Below are positions 1-8,761 of a stretch of DNA of 64,000 nucleotides, piece after piece; the first letter of the stretch is position 1, and each line of letters starts with the position of its first letter. The notes under the pieces were generated by a model. That model searched no databases. It was not told the origin of the DNA and saw only the letters and a program-made list of their open reading frames with translations. The stretch comes from VFZN01 sp050249615 (GTDB lineage: Bacteria; Acidobacteriota; Vicinamibacteria; Vicinamibacterales; UBA2999): positions 3,672 to 67,671 of the forward strand of contig JBFWQE010000011.1 of NCBI GenBank assembly GCA_050249615.1, written 5' to 3'. The translations under genes and the position numbers were made by a program.

Positions 1-782
1 ACGCGCGGCAGATTGTCGGTGATGCCCCCGCCGGTGATGTGCGCCATGCCCTTCACCAGCCCCCGCCCCAGCAGCGGCCGGAGGACCGGCAGGTAGGTGC
101 GGTGCGGGCGCAGCAGGGCCTCGCCCACGGTCTCTCCAAGCTCGGGCACGTGGCTGTCCACGCTCAGCTTCAGCAGGTCGAAGACGATGCGGCGCGCGAG
201 CGAGTAGCCATTGGTGTGGAGCCCGGAGGACGGCAGCCCCAGCAGCACGTCCCCGGGGATGATGCCCTGGCCCGTGATCAAGCGCTCCCGCTCGACCGCG
301 CCGACAATGAAGCCGGCCACGTCGTACTCACCCTCGGCGTAGAAGCCCGGCATCTCGGCGGTCTCGCCGCCCAGCAGCGCGCACCCGTTGTCCGTGCACC
401 CGCGGGCCAGCCCCTTGACGATCTGCTCGGCCACGTCCGGCGACAGCCGCCCCGTGGCCAGGTAGTCCAGGAAGAACAGCGGGACCGCCCCCTGCACGAG
501 GATGTCGTTGACGCAGTGGTTCACGAGATCGACGCCGATGGTGTCGTGGCGCCCCGTCATGAATGCGATCTTCAACTTCGTGCCCACGCCGTCGGCACTC
601 GACACGAGGATGGGGTCGCGCCAGGCGGCCCGGTCGAGGCTGAACAGTCCGCCGAAGGAGCCGATCTCCGACAGCACCCCGGGGGTGAATGTCGCCCGCG
701 CAAGCCCCTTGATGCGGCGGACGGTCTCGTTGCCGGCGTCGATGTCGACACCGGAAGCCTTGTAATCCATGTGTTGGGCCAT
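1..782 (-). CDS. purM: Phosphoribosylformylglycinamidine cyclo-ligase (AIR synthetase), C-terminus cut by window edge
   Basis: PurM closes the imidazole ring of the purine pathway, converting FGAM plus ATP to AIR in the cytoplasm. About 260 N-terminal residues are visible, against a usual length near 345. Family motifs read in order: YKASGVDIDAGN at the start, SSADGVGTK, GGETAEMPG, GLHTNGYS and HITGGG near the left edge. The start MAQHMDYK is chosen because its ATG overlaps the stop of the upstream HEAT gene (TGATG), implying translational coupling; a second Met four codons in is also possible. It is the last visible gene of a leftward block containing purB and purF, which fits its role. Only the missing C-terminus is uncertain. 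Confidence 0.95.
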   Translation of the reverse strand, partial: MAQHMDYKASGVDIDAGNETVRRIKGLARATFTPGVLSEIGSFGGLFSLDRAAWRDPILVSSADGVGTKLKIAFMTGRHDTIGVDLVNHCVNDILVQGAVPLFFLDYLATGRLSPDVAEQIVKGLARGCTDNGCALLGGETAEMPGFYAEGEYDVAGFIVGAVERERLITGQGIIPGDVLLGLPSSGLHTNGYSLARRIVFDLLKLSVDSHVPELGETVGEALLRPHRTYLPVLRPLLGRGLVKGMAHITGGGITDNLPR

Positions 783-2008
783 CAGAAATCGAGCTTCGAG
801 ATCAGCCGCTCGCAGAGCTGGCGCCTGGGGGACCCATCCGGCGCGGCCCAGTAGGCGCGACGCACAGTGGCAAAGAAGCGCTCCTCCTCGAGGTCTTCCT
901 CGAGCATGTCGAAGCCCTCGGCGACGAGCGCGAGCGCCTCGGCCTGGTCCGGGCGGCTCTCGAGCACGTCGAGCAGCACGGGCGTGTTACGGAGAGCGAC
1001 GAGCCCCAGCGCGAGCGCCACCGGGGCACGCACGGGGTCCTGCGACGGCACGCCGACGTCGAGCAGCATCGTCACGGCTTCGGCGTTGCCGTGCGCGCCG
1101 ATGGCGCCCAGGCCGGCGGCGGCGCCGCGCAGCAGCTCCTGGTAGCCGGGATGATCCTCCGCGAAGCCAAGCGTCTTCTGGAGGAACCCCATGTGCGACG
1201 AGCAGTTCTGCCCGAGCAGGCAGATGGCCGCCGCCACGGATGGCTGCAGCGTCTGTGCCCCGGTCCGCTGCAGCTCGGCGAGCACGGCCACCGACGTCTT
1301 GTCGCCGATGCGCCCGAGCGCGAGCACGGCGTCGTCCTGGAGCGGCCCCTCCAGCCGAGCGATGTCGGCGATCCGCTTCGTGGCGGCCGCGACCCGGTAG
1401 TCCCCCAGCGCCTCGATGACAGAGCTGCGGAAGTAGTCCACGCCGCGGCCGGCATCGCGGATGAGGGCATCCCGTACTTCGGCGTGGTCGGCGGCGAGCG
1501 GCGCCAGCGCGCGCACCAGCGAGGGCCGGACGAACTCGCCGGTCTCCTTCTCGAGCGCGGCCAGCAGCCGCGCGGCGAGGGCAGGCGAGGGATGGTGCTC
1601 GAAGTAGCCGTAGGCCACCTCCCTCAGGCGATCGTTCGGGGAGTCGAGGGCCTCCTCCATGGCATCGGCTGTCCGCGGGTCGTTGAAGCCCGTGAGCAGG
1701 ACCAGTGCCTTGAACCGGACGTACCCGTCGGCGTGCTCTCGCACCGCCTCGAGGAGCGCGGGTACCGCGCCTTCGCCGGGGGCCCGCCGCACCAGGCGCG
1801 CCGCCTTCATCCTCGTCGGGTAATCGAGGTCGCCCAGCCTGCCAATGGCGGCCCGGAGATCGGCCGCCGATACCGGGCTGGGGCCGCGCTCCTGGGCCTT
1901 CGGGCCAGTCGCGAGGCCCGCGGCGAGCGCGAGCATCACCGCCAGCACGCGCCGCCGGTCAGGCCACCGACTCGGGCTCTTCCTGGGGCTGCGGGGCCGG
2001 CTGGTCAT
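782..2008 (-). CDS. Secreted or membrane-anchored HEAT-repeat protein
   Basis: The 408-residue product has a basic N-terminus, then a hydrophobic stretch (VLAVMLALAAGLATG) typical of a signal peptide, then about 350 residues of paired helices with HEAT-like periodicity (repeated patterns such as ALGRIGD, RALAPLAAD, GLGAIGAHGNA). No catalytic motif is visible, so a scaffolding or protein-binding role in the periplasm is the best inference. The first ATG lies inside the end of purF (50 bp overlap). A GTG at 1948, just after the purF stop and directly before the hydrophobic core, is an alternative start. It sits between purF and purM and overlaps purM by one base, so it is co-expressed with purine synthesis although no purine role is evident. 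Confidence 0.75.
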   Translation of the reverse strand: MTSRPRSPRKSPSRWPDRRRVLAVMLALAAGLATGPKAQERGPSPVSAADLRAAIGRLGDLDYPTRMKAARLVRRAPGEGAVPALLEAVREHADGYVRFKALVLLTGFNDPRTADAMEEALDSPNDRLREVAYGYFEHHPSPALAARLLAALEKETGEFVRPSLVRALAPLAADHAEVRDALIRDAGRGVDYFRSSVIEALGDYRVAAATKRIADIARLEGPLQDDAVLALGRIGDKTSVAVLAELQRTGAQTLQPSVAAAICLLGQNCSSHMGFLQKTLGFAEDHPGYQELLRGAAAGLGAIGAHGNAEAVTMLLDVGVPSQDPVRAPVALALGLVALRNTPVLLDVLESRPDQAEALALVAEGFDMLEEDLEEERFFATVRRAYWAAPDGSPRRQLCERLISKLDF

Positions 2009-3407
2009 TGAGCTTCAGCGTGAGTTGGAGATATGCCGTCTGGTCCTGCGGGAACGCCACCGGGTACTTGCCCGTGTAGCACGAGGTGCAATACGAGCGC
2101 CCGGCGCCGCGCACCGACTGCACGAGCCCGTCGAGGCTGAGGTACCCGAGGGAGTCGGCGCCGAGGTAGCGGCGGATCTCCTCGAGCGTGTGGGTGGCGG
2201 CGATCAGCTCGCTTCGCCGGGGTGTGTCCACGCCGTAGAAGCACGGCGAGATGGTCGGGGGACAGCTGATGCGCACGTGCACCTCGCGGGCGCCGGCCGC
2301 CCGCACCATCTTGACGATCTTCCGGCTCGTCGTGCCGCGAACGATGGAGTCGTCGATGAGCACCACGCGCTGCCCGGCCAGGATGCTCCGCACCGGGTTG
2401 AGCTTCACCTTGACGCCGAAGTGGCGGATCGACTGCGCCGGCTCGATGAACGTGCGCCCCACGTAGTGGTTCCGGATCAACCCGAAGCGCAGGGGCACGC
2501 CGGTCTCCTCCGCGTACCCGATGGCCGCACAGACGCCAGAGTCCGGCACGGGCACGATGACGTCGGCCGGAATGCCCGTTTCGCGGGCGAGGCGGCGCCC
2601 GAGCTCCGTGCGCACCTCGTTGACGCTCTGGCCGAACACCTCGCTGTCGGGCCGCGCGAAGTAGACGTGCTCGAAGATGCAGTGCGACAGCGGCAGCGGC
2701 GGGTAGGGCTTGATGGAGCGCAGGCCCTCGGCGCCCACGACGATCATCTCGCCCGGCTCGACGTCGCGGACGTAGGTGGCGCCGATCAGGTCGAGCGCGC
2801 ATGTCTCCGAACAGACCACCCAGGCCTCACCCAGCCGGCCGAGCGCCAGCGGGCGGAAGCCGTGCGGGTCGCGCACGGCGATCAGGTGGTCCCGCGTGAT
2901 CAACGCCAGCGAGAACGCGCCCGTCAGTTGCGTTACCGACTCGACCAGCGCGTCCTCGAAGGTTCCGGCCTGCGACCGCGCATAGAGGTGCAGGACGACC
3001 TCGGTGTCGCTGTTGCTCTGGAAGATGGAGCCCGCACGCACGAGCCGCTCGCGGATCTCGTTCGCATTGACGATGTTGCCGTTGTGGCAGATGCCGATCT
3101 GCCCGTGCACGCAGTCGATGAGGATGGGCTGCGCGTTGGAGAGCTTGCTCTCCCCGGCGGTCGAGTATCTCGTGTGGCCGATCGCGATGTGGCCGGGAAG
3201 CTCGGCGAGCGCCGCCTCGTCGAAGATGTCCGCCACGTGGCCCATCTTGCGCAGAACGCGCACGCGCGTGCCGTCGGCCGACGCGATGCCGGCGCTCTCC
3301 TGCCCCCGGTGCTGCAGGGAGTAGAGGCCGAGGTACGCCAGCTTCGCCGCTTCGGCATGGCCGAAGATGCCGAACACGCCGCAGGCTTCGTGGAGCTTGT
3401 CGAACAT
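1959..3407 (-). CDS. purF: Amidophosphoribosyltransferase, iron-sulfur type
   Basis: PurF makes phosphoribosylamine from PRPP and glutamine, the first committed purine step. The product is 482 residues if translation starts at the ATG before FDKLHEACGVFG. Cys9 then becomes the N-terminal nucleophile after removal of an eight-residue propeptide. The class II glutaminase domain fills the first 230 residues. The phosphoribosyltransferase half carries the PRPP motif VVLIDDSIVRGTT (348-360). Cys243, Cys389, Cys440 and Cys443 (CTSC) match the four 4Fe-4S ligands of the Bacillus subtilis enzyme, so this is the cluster-containing, oxygen-sensitive type. A longer reading frame upstream was rejected because it removes the conserved propeptide and Cys position. 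Its last 50 bp may overlap the HEAT gene. Confidence 0.96.
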   Translation of the reverse strand: MFDKLHEACGVFGIFGHAEAAKLAYLGLYSLQHRGQESAGIASADGTRVRVLRKMGHVADIFDEAALAELPGHIAIGHTRYSTAGESKLSNAQPILIDCVHGQIGICHNGNIVNANEIRERLVRAGSIFQSNSDTEVVLHLYARSQAGTFEDALVESVTQLTGAFSLALITRDHLIAVRDPHGFRPLALGRLGEAWVVCSETCALDLIGATYVRDVEPGEMIVVGAEGLRSIKPYPPLPLSHCIFEHVYFARPDSEVFGQSVNEVRTELGRRLARETGIPADVIVPVPDSGVCAAIGYAEETGVPLRFGLIRNHYVGRTFIEPAQSIRHFGVKVKLNPVRSILAGQRVVLIDDSIVRGTTSRKIVKMVRAAGAREVHVRISCPPTISPCFYGVDTPRRSELIAATHTLEEIRRYLGADSLGYLSLDGLVQSVRGAGRSYCTSCYTGKYPVAFPQDQTAYLQLTLKLNDQPAPQPQEEPESVA

Positions 3408-3420
3408 CTCGTCTCCGGGA

Positions 3421-3492
3421 CGGCCGTTCCGGCCGCCGCTCGCCTTCCCCCGACGTGGGGGAGCGCCCCTACCGATCCCTCTTCTGATTATC
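3421..3492 (-). promoter_or_regulatory. Candidate purF promoter and structured leader
   Basis: On the minus strand a GATAAT -10-like hexamer (3487-3492) precedes purF, and the roughly 70-nt leader holds two compact hairpins. One is TCCCCC/GGGGGA around a 5-nt loop (3446-3462); the other is CGGCC/GGCCG around 5 nt (3421-3435), ending about 14 nt before the start codon. No T tract follows either hairpin, so simple termination is unlikely. Control of purF translation is possible but unproven. No purine riboswitch core was recognised. Confidence 0.3.
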
Positions 3493-3521
3493 GCCCAGCA
3501 GGGCGACGGCACCGGTGGCCG

Positions 3522-3725
3522 TCATGACGACAGCGACGACCGCAAGAACCAGAACGCCAGCAGCAGGTCCACCACCGCGACACCGACGAAGATCGAGGCC
3601 ACCATGGCCCTCATGTCGTCGGGAAACGGCAGGACTCCGCCGTAGATGGCCCCGGCCATCACGACGAGCAGCAGGGCGCTGGCCCCGAGCGCCATGGCCA
3701 CCACCCGACGGCTGCGGGCCGGCAT
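3522..3725 (-). CDS. Small two-helix membrane protein
   Basis: This 67-residue product has two hydrophobic helices (roughly 9-31 and 40-61) joined by a short loop with PFPDD, and short polar tails. It matches no family I recognise with certainty. The start is the ATG two bases after the purB stop; a longer version would overlap purB. Placed between purB and purF on the same strand, it is probably cotranscribed with them. Small membrane proteins of this sort occur in many genomes as conserved hypothetical genes. Confidence 0.6.
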   Translation of the reverse strand: MPARSRRVVAMALGASALLLVVMAGAIYGGVLPFPDDMRAMVASIFVGVAVVDLLLAFWFLRSSLSS

Positions 3726-3726
3726 G

Positions 3727-5085
3727 CTAGCCACGGGCGGGCACCTCACGTGCGGGCCCGGGCCGCGATCCGCGCTCGGGCATCTCGCCGCCCCCGGCGA
3801 AGACGCGGTCGAAGATCGCGTCCACGTTCCTCAGCTGCTCGTCCAGGTCGAACGCCTTCTCGATCTCGGCGGCCGGCAGCACCGCCGTCACGTCGGCATC
3901 GGCCAGGAGCAGGCCCTTGAAGGCGCGCTGCTCGTGGAAGGCGCGCATCGCGTTTCGCTGCACCCACTCGTAGGCCTGCTCGCGCGAGATGCCCCGCCGC
4001 GCGAGCTCCAGCAACACCTGCCCGGAGAACACCACGCCGCGCGAGCGATTCAGGTTCTCGATCATCCGGTCGGGATAGACCACCATGCCCGCGACGATGC
4101 GCGTGAACCGCCGCAGCATGTGATCCAGCGCGATGAAGCTGTCGGGCAGGATCACGCGCTCGACGGACGAGTGCGAGATGTCGCGCTCGTGCCAGAGCGC
4201 CACGTTCTCGAGCGCCGCCATGGCATTGGCGCGGATCAGGCGCGCCAGGCCGACGACCTGCTCGCACCCGATCGGGTTGCGCTTGTGCGGCATGGCCGAC
4301 GAGCCCTTCTGCCCCTTGCCGAACGGCTCCTCCACCTCGCCGATCTCCGTCTTCTGCAGGCCGCGAATCTCCAGGGCGAACTTCTCGAGCGACGCCGCCG
4401 TGATGGCGAGCGCCGACAGCAGCTCCGCGTGGCGGTCCCGCTGAATGACCTGCGAGGAGATGGGCGCCGGCTCGAGCCCCAGCCGCCGGCACACGGCAGC
4501 CTCGATGGCCGGATCCAGGTGCGCGAAGGTGCCGACGGCGCCCGAGATCTTCCCGACGCGGACCGCTTCCCGGGCCCGCTCCAGCCGCGTGATGTTCCGC
4601 CCCGTCTCGGCGTACCACATCGCCATCTTCAGGCCGAAGGTCATCGGCTCGGCGTGCACGCCGTGCGTCCGCCCGATCATCGGCGTGCGCCGGTGCTCCA
4701 TGGCACGGGCCTTGATGGCCTCGCCGAGCGCCCGCAAGTTGGCCAGCGTCAGGTCGCAGGCCTCCACCATCTGCACCGCCTGCGCCGTGTCGACCACGTC
4801 GGACGAAGTGAGGCCGAAGTGCAGCCAGCGCGCCGATGGCCCCACCTTCTCGGCCACCGAGGTGGTGAAGGCGATGACGTCGTGCTGGGTGGTCTTCTCG
4901 ATCTCGTCGATGCGCGCGATGTCGAAGGCGCCCCTCTCCCGGAGGTCCCGTGCGGCTTCCGCAGGGACGATGCCGGCGTCGGCCATCGCCTCGGCCGCGG
5001 CCACCTCCACCTGGAGCCAGGTCTCATAGCGCCGCGTCTCGCTCCAGATGCGGCCCATCTCGGGGTGCGTGTAACGGGGAATCAT
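3727..5085 (-). CDS. purB: Adenylosuccinate lyase
   Basis: PurB acts twice in purine metabolism: it splits SAICAR to AICAR and adenylosuccinate to AMP, releasing fumarate each time. The 452-residue length is normal. The fumarase/aspartase signature SSAMPHKRNP is at 262-271, with the flexible-loop serine. The catalytic His region GRTHGVHAEPMTFG is near 138-151, and TQHD and TSSDVVDT (around 66-69 and 93-100) are typical substrate-binding loops. The start follows the M16 peptidase stop by three bases, so the two genes are very likely cotranscribed. Confidence 0.97.
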   Translation of the reverse strand: MIPRYTHPEMGRIWSETRRYETWLQVEVAAAEAMADAGIVPAEAARDLRERGAFDIARIDEIEKTTQHDVIAFTTSVAEKVGPSARWLHFGLTSSDVVDTAQAVQMVEACDLTLANLRALGEAIKARAMEHRRTPMIGRTHGVHAEPMTFGLKMAMWYAETGRNITRLERAREAVRVGKISGAVGTFAHLDPAIEAAVCRRLGLEPAPISSQVIQRDRHAELLSALAITAASLEKFALEIRGLQKTEIGEVEEPFGKGQKGSSAMPHKRNPIGCEQVVGLARLIRANAMAALENVALWHERDISHSSVERVILPDSFIALDHMLRRFTRIVAGMVVYPDRMIENLNRSRGVVFSGQVLLELARRGISREQAYEWVQRNAMRAFHEQRAFKGLLLADADVTAVLPAAEIEKAFDLDEQLRNVDAIFDRVFAGGGEMPERGSRPGPAREVPARG

Positions 5086-5088
5086 CGA

Positions 5089-6405
5089 CTAGAGGTCCAG
5101 CTGCTCGCGCGTGACCTGGAGACCGTTCACGTTCCCCAGCACGGTCAGGCCCAGGGAGCCGGACGTGAAGAACCGACGGGCCACCCGCTGGACGTCCTCC
5201 ACGCTGACGCGCTCGATGGCGGCCAGCATCGCGTCGAGCGTGTCGGTACGATCCTGGTAGATCTCCTGGCGCGCCAGGTGCGACATCCGGCTCGAGGTGC
5301 TCTCGAGGTTGAGCATGAGGGAACCTTTCAGGTGATCCTTCGCGCGGCGAAGCTCCCCCCCGTCCACGGGCTCGTCCTTCAGGTGCCGCAACTCGGATAC
5401 CACGACGTCGATGAGCTCGCCCACGGCATCGTTGCTGCAGCCCGCGTAGATGCTGAGGGCGCCCGTGTCGTGGTAGGCCGACAGCCCCGAGAACACGGCG
5501 TAGGCGAGCCCGCGCTTCTCACGCACGTTCTGGAAGAGGCGCGAGCTCATCGAGCCGCCGAGCACCGTGTTGAGCGCGTAGGCGACGTAGCGATCGGGGT
5601 GGTTCTGGGGCAGCGCCGGCGTGCCGAGGCACACGTGGCTCTGCTCGAGATCCTTCCGCCGAATCAGCGTGCTCTGCGCCACCGTGGGCGGGGCGATGAC
5701 GCTCACATCGCCCTCGGCGGGCACATCCCCCAGCGCGGCCTCGAGCAGCGCCTTCAGCCGGTCGTGATCCAGGTTGCCGGCGGCCACGACCACGAGGTTG
5801 GGCGCCACATACGTGCCGGCGAAATACTGGCGCAGCGTGGGCTGATCGAGCGCGGAGACGCTCGCGGGCACCCCGAGGATGGGCCGTCCCAGCGGGTGGT
5901 TGGGCCAGAACGCCTCGGAGAAAATCTCGTGAACGAGGTCGTCCGGGGTGTCCTCGACCATCTTGATCTCCTCGAGGACGACCTTCTGTTCCTTTTCGAT
6001 GTCCGCCGGGGCGAACATCGGGTGCGACACCAGGTCGGACAGCAGGTCAACGGCCACCGGCAGGTGCTCGTCGAGCACCTTCATGTAGTAGCCGGCGTAC
6101 TCCTTCGACGTGAAGGCATCCAGCTGCCCGCCAATCGAGTCCACTTCCTGCGCGATGCACTCCGCCGTGCGCCGCGCGGTGCCCTTGAACAGCATGTGCT
6201 CGACGAAGTGCGCGATACCCGAATGCGCCTCGGGCTCGTGACGCGAGCCGCGGGACAGCCACACACCGATGCTCACCGATCGGACGTGCGGCATGCGCTC
6301 GGTGACGAATCGCACACCGTTGGCAAGGACGTCGCGGCGGATGCTGGCTTCTGACACTGCAGGTGGATGTGCTGCTAAGTGATTGCAGCACAAGGGAATG
6401 CTCAT
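5089..6405 (-). CDS. M16 family zinc metallopeptidase (processing-peptidase-like)
   Basis: The 438-residue product is a single M16 unit with an N-terminal catalytic half and an inactive-like C-terminal half. The inverted zinc motif HFVEH lies at 66-70, with the distal zinc glutamate likely in the helix VVLEEIKMVED. Later motifs (GLAYAVFSGLSAYHDTGALSIYAGC) match the mitochondrial-processing-peptidase/YmxG-like group. No signal peptide is evident, so it is probably cytoplasmic; substrates are unknown. The ATG at 6405 has a GAGGAAAG Shine-Dalgarno eight bases upstream; a GTG 16 codons later is less likely. It heads the leftward operon that continues into purB. Confidence 0.88.
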   Translation of the reverse strand: MSIPLCCNHLAAHPPAVSEASIRRDVLANGVRFVTERMPHVRSVSIGVWLSRGSRHEPEAHSGIAHFVEHMLFKGTARRTAECIAQEVDSIGGQLDAFTSKEYAGYYMKVLDEHLPVAVDLLSDLVSHPMFAPADIEKEQKVVLEEIKMVEDTPDDLVHEIFSEAFWPNHPLGRPILGVPASVSALDQPTLRQYFAGTYVAPNLVVVAAGNLDHDRLKALLEAALGDVPAEGDVSVIAPPTVAQSTLIRRKDLEQSHVCLGTPALPQNHPDRYVAYALNTVLGGSMSSRLFQNVREKRGLAYAVFSGLSAYHDTGALSIYAGCSNDAVGELIDVVVSELRHLKDEPVDGGELRRAKDHLKGSLMLNLESTSSRMSHLARQEIYQDRTDTLDAMLAAIERVSVEDVQRVARRFFTSGSLGLTVLGNVNGLQVTREQLDL

Positions 6406-6452
6406 AGTACCAACTTTCCTCGCCCGATGCAACGTCGGCCGTGGGGCCGGGA

Positions 6453-6458
6453 TACACT
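6453..6458 (+). promoter_or_regulatory. Candidate leaderless -10 box for rlmN (TACACT)
   Basis: TACACT ends six bases before the GTG at 6465, so the expected transcription start falls on or next to the start codon. No Shine-Dalgarno precedes that GTG at normal distance, and no clear -35 is visible. Confidence 0.45.
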
Positions 6459-6464
6459 GAGGCG

Positions 6465-7544
6465 GTGCACCTGGATGCGCCGGCAGACCTCGCCAGCCTC
6501 GAGCTGGCCCAGCTCGAGGATTTCGTCGAGTCGCTGGGACACCGCCGCTTTCACGCCAGGCAGATCTTCCGCTGGATCTGGAGGAAAGGTGTCTCCGATC
6601 CGGCCGGGATGACCGATCTCCCGCAGGACCTCCGCGACGCCCTCTCCACCCGCGCCGTCGTCCGCACACCCGAGGTGGCCAGGTGCGACCGCTCCGAGGA
6701 CGGGACCGTGAAGTTCGTCCTGCGCCTGCAGGACGGCCGACAGATCGAATCGGTCTTCATCCCGGACACCCCGTCGCAGACCTTCTGCATCTCCACCCAG
6801 GTCGGATGCGCCATGGGGTGCGCGTTCTGCCTCACGGGGAAGATGGGCCTGGTCCGCAACCTCACGGCCGGTGAAATTGCCGGCCAGGTCCGCGTGCTGG
6901 CCCGCGAGCTGGACATGCTCCAGGTGCCGTTCAACATCGTGCTGATGGGCATGGGCGAACCGCTGCACAACTACGACGAGACGATGAAGGCACTCCGCAT
7001 GCTGGCCGATGAGCACGGCCTCGGCCTCAGCCCGCGACGCGTGACGCTGTCCACCGTCGGGCTCGTGCCGATGCTCGATCGGCTGGCGGCCGAGCCGCTG
7101 ATGCCCAACCTCGCCATCTCCCTGCACGCCACGACCGAGGCGCAGCGCACGGCCATCGTGCCGCCTACGAAGAAGTACTCGCTGCACGACATCATCGATG
7201 CCTGCCGCCGATTTCCCTTGTCGAAGCGCAGCCGGATCACGTTCGAGTACGTGCTCCTGCAGGGCGTGAACGACACGCCGGAGGACGCCCGCCGGCTCGC
7301 ACGCCTCCTGGCCGGCATCAAGGGCAAGGTGAACCTCATCCCCCTCAACGCCGCGCCGGGCATCCCCTTCGAGCGCCCCTCCGACGAGCGGATCAACCAG
7401 TTTGCCAGGATCCTGGCCGAGAAAGGGGTGATCGTCTCGGTCCGCAAGAGCCGGGGACGGGACATCCGCGCCGCCTGCGGGCAGCTGCTCGTCGAGGGCC
7501 AGGGCCGCCGCTCGCCCGCCCAGCAGCTCGCGGAGGCGCTGTGA
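6465..7544 (+). CDS. rlmN: Dual-specificity 23S rRNA/tRNA adenine C2 methyltransferase
   Basis: RlmN is a radical-SAM enzyme that methylates A2503 of 23S rRNA and A37 of some tRNAs by a ping-pong mechanism using a methyl-cysteine. The cluster motif CAMGCAFC (CxxxCxxC) is at 115-122 in this numbering. The second catalytic cysteine is in AACGQLLVE near the C-terminus. GMGEPLHNYD and the SLHATTEAQR loop are typical. With the GTG at 6465 the protein has 359 residues; a GTG at 6441 would add eight, but a -10-like box lies just before the downstream start. It overlaps the following esterase by GTGA. Confidence 0.95.
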   Translation: MHLDAPADLASLELAQLEDFVESLGHRRFHARQIFRWIWRKGVSDPAGMTDLPQDLRDALSTRAVVRTPEVARCDRSEDGTVKFVLRLQDGRQIESVFIPDTPSQTFCISTQVGCAMGCAFCLTGKMGLVRNLTAGEIAGQVRVLARELDMLQVPFNIVLMGMGEPLHNYDETMKALRMLADEHGLGLSPRRVTLSTVGLVPMLDRLAAEPLMPNLAISLHATTEAQRTAIVPPTKKYSLHDIIDACRRFPLSKRSRITFEYVLLQGVNDTPEDARRLARLLAGIKGKVNLIPLNAAPGIPFERPSDERINQFARILAEKGVIVSVRKSRGRDIRAACGQLLVEGQGRRSPAQQLAEAL

Positions 7545-8761
7545 GGGCCAATCGGAGCGGTCGCGCGATTCTGACGGCGGTGGTTGCCATCTTCGGAGTC
7601 GCACTCGCAGGCTGCCGTCAGCTCGACCGCGCCATGGGAAGAGCCTTCGCCCCGGGGAGCGTGCGGGAGCTGCTCAGGGACATCGGCTCGGTGCCCGCTG
7701 CGGAACGCGGGCCTGCCATTGGGCGATTCATCGCTGCCCGCGGCGGCACGCCGGTCGTCGAGAACCAGTCGCGCGCTACTTTCTTCGTCCAGGACGTCAA
7801 CGGCGAGACGCCGCGAATCGTCGGCGACTTCAACAACTGGGCCGCAGGCACCAACGGGCTCGACCCGGCCGTCGGCGTTCCGACCCGCATCGAGGGAACC
7901 GACTGGTCGTACCTGGAGGCGACGATCTACACGAACGCCAGGGCTGAGTACGTCCTGCTCCTCTCGAGCGAAACGCGTCCGGACCCGCTCAACCCGAGGA
8001 CCGTGTCCACCGCCTCCGGCCCGCACTCCGAGGTGCGGATGCCGCAGTGGGTTACGCAGCCCGAGATCGACGACCTGAGCGAGGTGCCTTCCGGAACGGT
8101 CACGGCCGAGACCGTGAACTCACGCGCGCTCGGAGCATCCCGTCGGGTGTGGTTCTATACGCCGCCGGGCTACGAGACCAGCCAGGAGTGGTACCCCTCG
8201 GTGTTCGTGCTCGACGGGGGCAACTACGTCGAGCGGATGCGCACGCCGGCCATCCTCGACAGGCTCATCGCGAGGAAAGCCATCACGCCCGTCATCGCAG
8301 TCTTCGTCGAACCGGGCGAGCGCCAGGAGGAGTACTCGCGCAACCCGCGCTGGCGCGCGTTCATGACCTCGGAGCTGGTCCCGATGGTGGACAAGCGGTT
8401 CCGCACGTTCCCGGCCCCGGAGAAGCGGGTCGTGCTCGGCAGCTCGCTCTCGGCCTACGGCGCCGTGGATCTCGCCGTGGAGTCGCCGCACGTGTTCGGC
8501 CTGTGCGCGGCCCTCGCCCCGCCTGCACAGACGCCGACCGTCATCACCAATCAGGCCAAGGGCCAGGCTGCGATCCGCGCGGTCCGCTTCTTCGTGCTGG
8601 TCGGCACCTACGATTCCATGGCCAATGGCGGCCGCCGCCTGCGGACGGCCCTCGGCATGGGCGCGGGCGCGGTCACCTACGTCGAGGTTCCGGAGGGCCA
8701 CAACACCGAGACGTTCCGCGGGCACATCGACGATGCGCTGAAGGCGCTGCTTACCGAGTGA
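7541..8761 (+). CDS. Esterase-D/enterochelin-esterase-like lipoprotein
   Basis: The 406-residue product begins with a lipoprotein signal (FGVALAGC, lipobox Cys near residue 25). An immunoglobulin-like N-terminal segment contains FFVQDVNG and IVGDFNNWAAG, as in CBM48/Fes N-domains. The alpha/beta-hydrolase domain follows: a nucleophile elbow VVLGSSLSAYG with Ser in the GxSxS position, and the likely catalytic His in PEGHNTETFRGH near the end. This layout is typical of enterochelin-esterase-like hydrolases. The real substrate is unknown and no siderophore genes are nearby. Its GTG start overlaps the rlmN stop, and its 3' end overlaps purD tail to tail by 11 bp. Confidence 0.82.
   Translation: MRANRSGRAILTAVVAIFGVALAGCRQLDRAMGRAFAPGSVRELLRDIGSVPAAERGPAIGRFIAARGGTPVVENQSRATFFVQDVNGETPRIVGDFNNWAAGTNGLDPAVGVPTRIEGTDWSYLEATIYTNARAEYVLLLSSETRPDPLNPRTVSTASGPHSEVRMPQWVTQPEIDDLSEVPSGTVTAETVNSRALGASRRVWFYTPPGYETSQEWYPSVFVLDGGNYVERMRTPAILDRLIARKAITPVIAVFVEPGERQEEYSRNPRWRAFMTSELVPMVDKRFRTFPAPEKRVVLGSSLSAYGAVDLAVESPHVFGLCAALAPPAQTPTVITNQAKGQAAIRAVRFFVLVGTYDSMANGGRRLRTALGMGAGAVTYVEVPEGHNTETFRGHIDDALKALLTE

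Noticed and set aside
3646..6354. A 902-codon open frame on the plus strand antisense to purB and the M16 gene
   Set aside because: It runs antisense to two proteins with full family motifs, has Arg/His/Asp-rich composition typical of high-GC shadow frames, and shows no domain motif.
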